This document shows positions 6,904-11,164 of a stretch of DNA of 11,164 nt, piece after piece (within the stretch, counting starts at the first letter, position 1; every line of letters begins with the position of its first letter). The position numbers and the translations under genes are program-made. Location of the stretch: NCBI GenBank assembly GCA_018812885.1, contig JAHJCW010000132.1:1-11164 (forward strand), read 5' to 3'. Source of the stretch: a bacterium. Its GTDB lineage: Bacteria > Fidelibacterota > Marinisomatia > Marinisomatales > JAHJCW01. The notes under the pieces are model-generated. The model searched no databases. It was not told the DNA's origin and worked only from the letters and a program-made list of their open reading frames with translations.

Positions 6904-7923
6904 ATGTATAAAAATGCTATAAAATTTCTATTAATATTTTTATTTGCTACGCAATTAATGGGCAAAAAAACAATTATTAAAATGGCTACGCTTGCACCGG
7001 AAGGTACAAAGTGGCATGGAATGCTTGTAGAAATGGGACAAAAGTGGTCCGAAGCTACTGATGGAAATGTAGAATTGAGAATTTATCCGGGTGGAGTAGT
7101 TGGTGATGAGCGTGATATGATTCGGAAAATCAGAATTGGACAAATTCATGCCGCAGCAGTAACTACCGAGGGACTTTCAGAACTTAATCCAGATATTTAC
7201 TCGCTAATAATTCCTTTGCTTTTTGATGATTGGGATGATGTTGATTGGATTAGAGAGCGCATTGAAGATGATCTGATAATCGGAATTGAAAAAAATGGAT
7301 TTAAATTACTTACCTGGACGGATGTTGGTTGGGTCAATTGGTTTACAAAAGATCCGATGCGACTTCCTGAAGATTTAAAAGGAATGAAGATTTTTAATTG
7401 GGCAGGTGAATACCAAACATTGCAGTTATGGAAAAAAGGCGGATTTCATGCAGTCCAATTGGCATCAATTGATATACTATCAGGTCTCCAAACCGGGTTA
7501 ATTAATGCTATGGGAACAAATCCGATGATTGCATTAGCCAGTCAGTGGTTTGGAATTGCCAATCATATGTTGGACATGAGATGGGGATTGCTAACAGGTG
7601 GAATTGTAATTGACAATAGAATCTGGAATAAAATTGATCCTGAATATCAAGAGAAAATGTTAGAGGCTGTTGCTGAAATAGACAAGGAACAGAGAAAATC
7701 AGGAAGGTACATGGATGGAGAATCCATTGAAGTAATGAAAAAATATGGACTAACAGTACATGAATTAAGTAAAGAAGATTTACAATATTGGAAAAAATAT
7801 GTGGAAAAATGGTATCCTGATATACGCGGTTCATATGTACCGGCTGATATTTTCGACAAAGTTGTTGCATTAAAGAAAGAGAAAGATTTATTAGATTTAA
7901 AAATAAAAAGTGACAGAAACTAA
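6904..7923 (+). CDS. dctP: TRAP transporter substrate-binding protein, DctP family (TatP-like)
   Basis: This is a 339-residue periplasmic solute receptor of the DctP family. A signal peptide covers about residues 1-20 (MYKNAIKF, hydrophobic core, QLMG). No lipobox Cys is present, so it is likely soluble. Family features are the first strand IIKMATLAPEGTKWH (24-38), LRIYPGGVVGDERDMIRKIR (58-77), the LPEDLKGMKI segment (154-163) and LQTGLINAMGTNPM (195-208). In most DctP proteins the LKGLK[IL] segment is followed by Arg, which clamps the substrate carboxylate (Arg147 in SiaP of Haemophilus). Here that site is Phe164 in GMKIFNW, surrounded by Trp and other hydrophobic residues. A non-acidic or hydrophobic ligand is therefore possible (inference). 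It lies between tatT and dctQM, and its end overlaps dctQM by 14 nt. The C-terminal tail (324-339) is charged. Confidence 0.95.
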   Translation: MYKNAIKFLLIFLFATQLMGKKTIIKMATLAPEGTKWHGMLVEMGQKWSEATDGNVELRIYPGGVVGDERDMIRKIRIGQIHAAAVTTEGLSELNPDIYSLIIPLLFDDWDDVDWIRERIEDDLIIGIEKNGFKLLTWTDVGWVNWFTKDPMRLPEDLKGMKIFNWAGEYQTLQLWKKGGFHAVQLASIDILSGLQTGLINAMGTNPMIALASQWFGIANHMLDMRWGLLTGGIVIDNRIWNKIDPEYQEKMLEAVAEIDKEQRKSGRYMDGESIEVMKKYGLTVHELSKEDLQYWKKYVEKWYPDIRGSYVPADIFDKVVALKKEKDLLDLKIKSDRN

Positions 7924-9724
7924 AGATAAAAAATTATTAATTAGATGGCTGGAACAGGGCGAGTCAATAATTGCCCTGTTTGTTTTTGCTGCAATTGTAT
8001 TGATACCTGTAACAGAAGCTCTTACTAGGAGTTTCAATGTATCCATTATACCCGGCGCTCCGATTTGGACACAACATTTAACCCTTTGGATAGCATTTGT
8101 TGGGGCAATGATTGCATCACAAAATAACAAATTATTATCCTTAACTAGCAAACCGTTATTTACCCGTGACCGTTCATATAATATTGGAAAATTTATTGCA
8201 CGTACCTTATCAGTTATTGTAGTTCTTTCATTAATGATTGCTAGTATTGATTTAATTAAAGTGGAATATTTATATCCAGTAAATGTTGTTCCGGGAATAC
8301 CGCGATGGGCATCTATGATTATTATGCCTATTGGTTTTGCAATCATAGCGTTTCAACTATTATATCTCAGTAGTAATTCAAAATTTTACCGTGGTGTTAT
8401 TCTCATAGTAGCACTTTTTTGGTTTGCAATTAGTTACGCAGGTTTTTTGCAAGAATTAGGATGGGCAGTTTGGGTCTTAGGTACTTTAATTCTTATCTCG
8501 TTAGTATATGGTATGCCAATATTTATTGGATTGGGAGGAGTAGCTGTTTTATTATTTTGGCAGAGTTTCACCCCGATTACTGCCATTCCTGTTGAAACAT
8601 ACCGCATTGTTGTCTCTCCTTCATTACCGACAATTCCGCTTTTTACTTTAGCAGGTTTTGTGTTAGCAGAAAGTGGTGCGTCCCGCAGGATGATGTCTCT
8701 ATTCCAATCTGCATTTTCCTGGATTCCGGGTGGTACTCCGATTGTTGTAGTTATTTTGAGCGGATTTTTTACAGCAATGACCGGTGGGTCGGGTGTGACA
8801 ATTTTAGCCCTTGGTGGACTTCTTTATCCGATGCTACGTAAAGAAGGATATTCTGAATTATTCTCATTAGGATTAATAACTGTAGCCGGTTCATTGGGAT
8901 TAATGTTTCCACCAAGTTTGCCGTTAATTATTTATAGCGTATCAGCCGGGATATCAGTTAAGGATGCATTTATAGCAGGACTGTTACCGGGTACCTTACT
9001 TATCGTACTAATTGGTATTTGGGCGGTATATCAAGGCAAAGTGCAAAAGATTGAGCGGCTACCTTTGAAATGGAAAAAAGTTTTTTCTACTACTAAGGAA
9101 ACAATTTGGGAAATATTAATTCCAATCTTTATTTTAATTGGAATTTTTGCCGGATATACTACATTAGTTGAAACTGCGGCAGTCTTAGTGATATATGTGC
9201 TTATAGTTGAAATATATATCTATAAAGATCTAAAGTGGAAAAACATTCCCAAAATTGTAATTGATTGTACTGCCTTGATTGGAGGTGTATTAATTATATT
9301 GGGAGTTGCAATGGGATTAACCAGCTACTTAGTGGATGCACAAATACCGATAAAGCTATTAGCATGGGTAAAGACGGCAATCTCATCAAAATATGTATTC
9401 TTATTAATGTTAAATATTTTGTTGCTATTAGTTGGCAGTTTAATGGATATTTTTTCTGCAATTATTGTCTTTGTACCATTATTAGCCCCGCTTGGAGATT
9501 ATTTCGGTATACATCCGGTGCATATGGCAATTATTTTTATTGCCAATTTAGAGCTTGGATTTATCACTCCACCGGTTGGTATGAATTTATTTTTATCAGC
9601 TTATCGGTTTGAAAAACCGATGTTAACAGTATATCGTTCTACCATACCATTTTTTATTGTTAGATTATTGGCAGTGTTAGTCATTACTTATATTCCAATA
9701 ATTTCAATTGGATTTCTTGATTAA
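7910..9724 (+). CDS. dctQM: TRAP transporter fused permease subunit DctQ-DctM
   Basis: This 604-residue inner-membrane protein combines both TRAP permease subunits. Residues 1 to about 155 are a DctQ domain with four segments, near 20-40, 52-71, 95-115 and 133-153. The second contains WTQHLTLWIAFVGAMIA, typical of DctQ. A linking helix at about 160-180 joins it to a DctM domain (about 185-600). DctM motifs are PLFTLAGFVLAESG (243-256), TGGSGVTILALGGLLYPML (291-309), FPPSLPLIIYSVSAGIS (333-349), GSLMDIFSAIIVFVPLLAP (509-527) and LELGFITPPVGMNLF (547-561). The last is the near-invariant ion and gate region of the large subunit. Such proteins use a sodium gradient for uptake with a periplasmic receptor, here the upstream DctP. 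The start is GTG 7910, overlapping dctP; no strong Shine-Dalgarno is seen, so translation is probably coupled. Confidence 0.95.
   Translation: MTETKDKKLLIRWLEQGESIIALFVFAAIVLIPVTEALTRSFNVSIIPGAPIWTQHLTLWIAFVGAMIASQNNKLLSLTSKPLFTRDRSYNIGKFIARTLSVIVVLSLMIASIDLIKVEYLYPVNVVPGIPRWASMIIMPIGFAIIAFQLLYLSSNSKFYRGVILIVALFWFAISYAGFLQELGWAVWVLGTLILISLVYGMPIFIGLGGVAVLLFWQSFTPITAIPVETYRIVVSPSLPTIPLFTLAGFVLAESGASRRMMSLFQSAFSWIPGGTPIVVVILSGFFTAMTGGSGVTILALGGLLYPMLRKEGYSELFSLGLITVAGSLGLMFPPSLPLIIYSVSAGISVKDAFIAGLLPGTLLIVLIGIWAVYQGKVQKIERLPLKWKKVFSTTKETIWEILIPIFILIGIFAGYTTLVETAAVLVIYVLIVEIYIYKDLKWKNIPKIVIDCTALIGGVLIILGVAMGLTSYLVDAQIPIKLLAWVKTAISSKYVFLLMLNILLLLVGSLMDIFSAIIVFVPLLAPLGDYFGIHPVHMAIIFIANLELGFITPPVGMNLFLSAYRFEKPMLTVYRSTIPFFIVRLLAVLVITYIPIISIGFLD
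7953..7987 (+). terminator. Terminator-like hairpin at the dctP/dctQM junction
   Basis: AACAGGGC (7953-7960) pairs perfectly with GCCCTGTT (7973-7980) around a 12-nt loop. TGTTTTT follows, so the 3' side reads as a broken U-run from 7979 to 7987. The stem is much richer in GC than its surroundings. It lies 43 nt inside dctQM and 30 nt after the dctP stop. This position suits partial termination, which would keep dctP mRNA above permease mRNA. It also encodes residues of the first DctQ helix region, so the shape alone does not prove a function. Confidence 0.45.
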
Positions 9725-9752
9725 TAATCATGCTTGCACTACGTTATTAATC
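9719..9752 (+). terminator. Weak stem-loop over the dctQM stop codon
   Basis: GATTAATAA (9719-9727) pairs perfectly with TTATTAATC (9744-9752), a 9-bp stem with a 16-nt loop that includes the TAA stop. TTAATATATTTG follows. Only one pair is GC, so it is a weak terminator at best. It is the only terminator candidate at the end of the transporter genes. Confidence 0.3.
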
Positions 9753-9761
9753 TTAATATAT

Positions 9762-9791
9762 TTGCTTAATTAAAAAGGACAAATCTATACT
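9762..9791 (+). promoter_or_regulatory. Candidate sigma70-like promoter of the PorV-like gene
   Basis: TTGCTT (9762-9767) and TATACT (9786-9791) are 18 nt apart. The second matches TATAAT at 5 of 6 positions and the first matches TTGACA at 3 leading positions plus a weak remainder. TTTG at 9761 could also serve as a Bacteroidota-style -33 element, but the matching TAnnTTTG box is poor. It lies about 67 nt before the start codon, in the largest gap of the window (133 nt). Confidence 0.3.
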
Positions 9792-9846
9792 TAAAACGCT
9801 ACTATTTTTTAACAAGAAGTTTAATAGAAATTAATTTCATTTATTT

Positions 9847-9851
9847 AGGAG
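9847..9851 (+). promoter_or_regulatory. Shine-Dalgarno of the PorV-like gene
   Basis: AGGAG is placed 6 nt before ATG 9858 and is a strong site that fixes the start codon. Confidence 0.75.
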
Positions 9852-9857
9852 TGCAGT

Positions 9858-11164
9858 ATGAAGCGTTTTATTGTCGCCAGTTTAATAACATTATTTACAA
9901 TTACCTCATATAGTTTTTCTCAAAGTGAAGCCGGCTCAATATTTTTATTAATTGCACCAAGTGCTCGCGCAGGTGGAATGGGTGAAGCTCATGTTGGGCT
10001 AGCCGATGATGCCTACGCAAGTTATTGGAATCCGGCAGGCTTAGGATTTTTAGAGGGAACCGAGCTCGCCTTAATGCACGTTAATTGGCTTCCAAACTTA
10101 GCTGATGACATGGCTTATGATTTTTTTGCTATGCGTAAATCAATCCCAAATCTTGGAACAGTTGGAGGACATTTAATTTACTTAAATCTTGGAGAACAAA
10201 CTCGTACTGATGAAATTGGGACCGAGTTAGGAAAGTTTTCAAGTTATATGTTTGCGTTTAATTTATCGTATAGTACTAAAATCAATGAAAAATCTGCTTT
10301 TGGTCTAAATGCGAAAGTATCATATCAGCATTTAACTGATCAGGGAGCAGGTGCAGAGGAAGGTAAAGGCAGCTCAACTGATTTCGGTTTTGATCTAGGT
10401 TATATGAAGAAGGAATTCTTGTTGCCACGTTTGAATTTGGGTGCTACCATTACTAATATTGGTCCAAAAGTGTCTTTTATTGATCCTGCTCAGGCCGATC
10501 CACAACCAACTAATTTCACATTAGGTCTTAAATATCAAGTGCTTAATTCTGAATATAATAAACTATCAGTAGTTTGGGATATTAATAAACTATTGGTTGC
10601 TTCATATCCCGATATGGATTGGGATGGTGACGGATTTATAGGAGGTTGGGATGAAAATGGTAGCGAGACTACAAAAAACGCATTTTATAATAATGATGGA
10701 AAACAAGAAACCGCTCACACCGATCCGCTCTGGAAAGCGTTATATACATCATGGTTTGACGATTGGTTCTTAGGTGGGGATATTGATATGGCCTCCCCTG
10801 GCAGTCTATCTGATGGTATTATCGGTGGCTGGAATTGGAATGATAATAATAGCAATGGTAAAATTGATGTTGATGAAGGAGAAATGGTTGAATCTGAAGG
10901 TGGTAAATATAACGAATATGGTCAGAAAGAAGTTGGGAGTGGAGATGCTCGGTCGATTAATGATGAATTAAATCAAATTGTTCATAATATTGGCTTAGAA
11001 TATTGGTATTCAAATGTGTTTGCTATTCGGTTAGGATATATTTACGATTATAACGGAAAATTGTTTAATCCTACTATGGGAATTGGTCTTCGTTACGGTG
11101 GTTATGGATTCGATTTTGGCTATACATTTGGTGAGCCCGGTCATCCTCTAGAGAATACAATGCG
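9858..11164 (+). CDS. PorV/PorQ-family outer membrane protein with EF-hand-like insertion (3' end outside window)
   Basis: The frame is open from ATG 9858 to the window edge, 435 complete codons with no stop, so the gene is partial. A signal peptide covers about residues 1-22 (MKRF, hydrophobic core, YSFSQ). The mature start carries the family signature: APSARAGGMGEAHVGLADD followed by YWNPAGL (residues 33-64). Beta-strand-like alternation continues to about residue 250. An insertion of roughly 110 residues follows, with two calcium-loop motifs: DWDGDGFIGGWD (254-265) and DNNSNGKIDVDE (329-340). Both have the EF-hand positions 1, 3, 5, 6, 8 and 12 filled. Barrel-like strands resume with LEYWYSNVFAIRLGYIYDYN. 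PorV (LptO) shuttles cargo in type IX secretion, and other family members are uncharacterised. I cannot tell which role this one has. It has its own likely promoter. Confidence 0.85.
   Translation, partial: MKRFIVASLITLFTITSYSFSQSEAGSIFLLIAPSARAGGMGEAHVGLADDAYASYWNPAGLGFLEGTELALMHVNWLPNLADDMAYDFFAMRKSIPNLGTVGGHLIYLNLGEQTRTDEIGTELGKFSSYMFAFNLSYSTKINEKSAFGLNAKVSYQHLTDQGAGAEEGKGSSTDFGFDLGYMKKEFLLPRLNLGATITNIGPKVSFIDPAQADPQPTNFTLGLKYQVLNSEYNKLSVVWDINKLLVASYPDMDWDGDGFIGGWDENGSETTKNAFYNNDGKQETAHTDPLWKALYTSWFDDWFLGGDIDMASPGSLSDGIIGGWNWNDNNSNGKIDVDEGEMVESEGGKYNEYGQKEVGSGDARSINDELNQIVHNIGLEYWYSNVFAIRLGYIYDYNGKLFNPTMGIGLRYGGYGFDFGYTFGEPGHPLENTM

Noticed and set aside
7508..7870. 120-codon minus-strand open frame over dctP
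   Set aside because: It lies antisense to conserved DctP motifs and is rich in Cys, Phe and Gln in a way typical of a non-coding frame.
7897..8346. 149-codon open frame on the minus strand over the start of dctQM
   Set aside because: It is antisense to well-conserved TRAP permease sequence, has no export or domain motifs and no plausible start context. It is a shadow of the AT-rich codons of dctQM.
9603..9621. 8-bp perfect inverted repeat (ATCGGTTT/AAACCGAT) with a 3-nt loop near the end of dctQM
   Set aside because: No T-run follows and it lies in coding sequence for the C-terminal region of DctM; likely chance, though the tight loop was noted.
10774..10971. 65-codon open frame on the plus strand inside the PorV-like gene
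   Set aside because: The main frame through this stretch is continuous from 9858 to the window end and carries the calcium-loop motifs, so the short frame is a shadow.

Overview
This AT-rich window carries eight genes, all on the + strand and tightly packed. The last gene runs off the right edge. The sequence looks like a didermic bacterium of the Fibrobacterota-Chlorobiota-Bacteroidota (FCB) group. A marine Marinimicrobia/Neomarinimicrobiota-type genome is my best guess, by inference. The reasons are a PorV/PorQ-type outer membrane protein, a short N-domain-only GT5 'glycogen synthase' followed by a lipoprotein of DUF4270-like character, a GlyA with the long Bacteroidota-type insertion before its PGIQGGP motif, and several secreted or lipoprotein-like envelope proteins. 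No rRNA, tRNA, CRISPR array, insertion sequence or integrase is visible.

Region 1 (35-4654) is an envelope-flavoured block. It holds a truncated-family GT5 protein, a two-module beta-sandwich lipoprotein, an outer-membrane beta-barrel candidate and a TPR lipoprotein-like protein. The last three overlap at their stop/start codons (14 nt and 1 nt), which suggests translational coupling and a shared job at the outer membrane. I cannot name that job.

Region 2 (4666-5964) is glyA, serine hydroxymethyltransferase, an ordinary housekeeping gene that starts with TTG.

Region 3 (5976-9724) is a complete TRAP transporter of the uncommon TPR-associated type (TPAT). It contains a TatT-family lipoprotein, a DctP-family periplasmic binding protein, and a single polypeptide fusing the small (DctQ) and large (DctM) membrane subunits. 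The binding protein has Phe where DctP proteins normally have the carboxylate-clamping Arg, so the substrate may not be a simple organic acid. Two terminator-like hairpins lie inside the 5' coding ends of tatT and dctQM. They could set the ratios of GlyA, TatT/DctP and DctQM.

Region 4 (9725-11164) is a 133-nt spacer with a weak stem-loop and a candidate sigma70-like promoter. It is followed by a PorV/PorQ-type outer membrane protein carrying an insertion with two canonical EF-hand-like calcium loops.

Genes 35-9724 are so closely spaced that one long transcript is possible, with the embedded hairpins as internal modulators. The strongest leads are the Arg-less TPAT transporter, the embedded terminator-like hairpins, and the calcium-loop insertion in the PorV-like protein.
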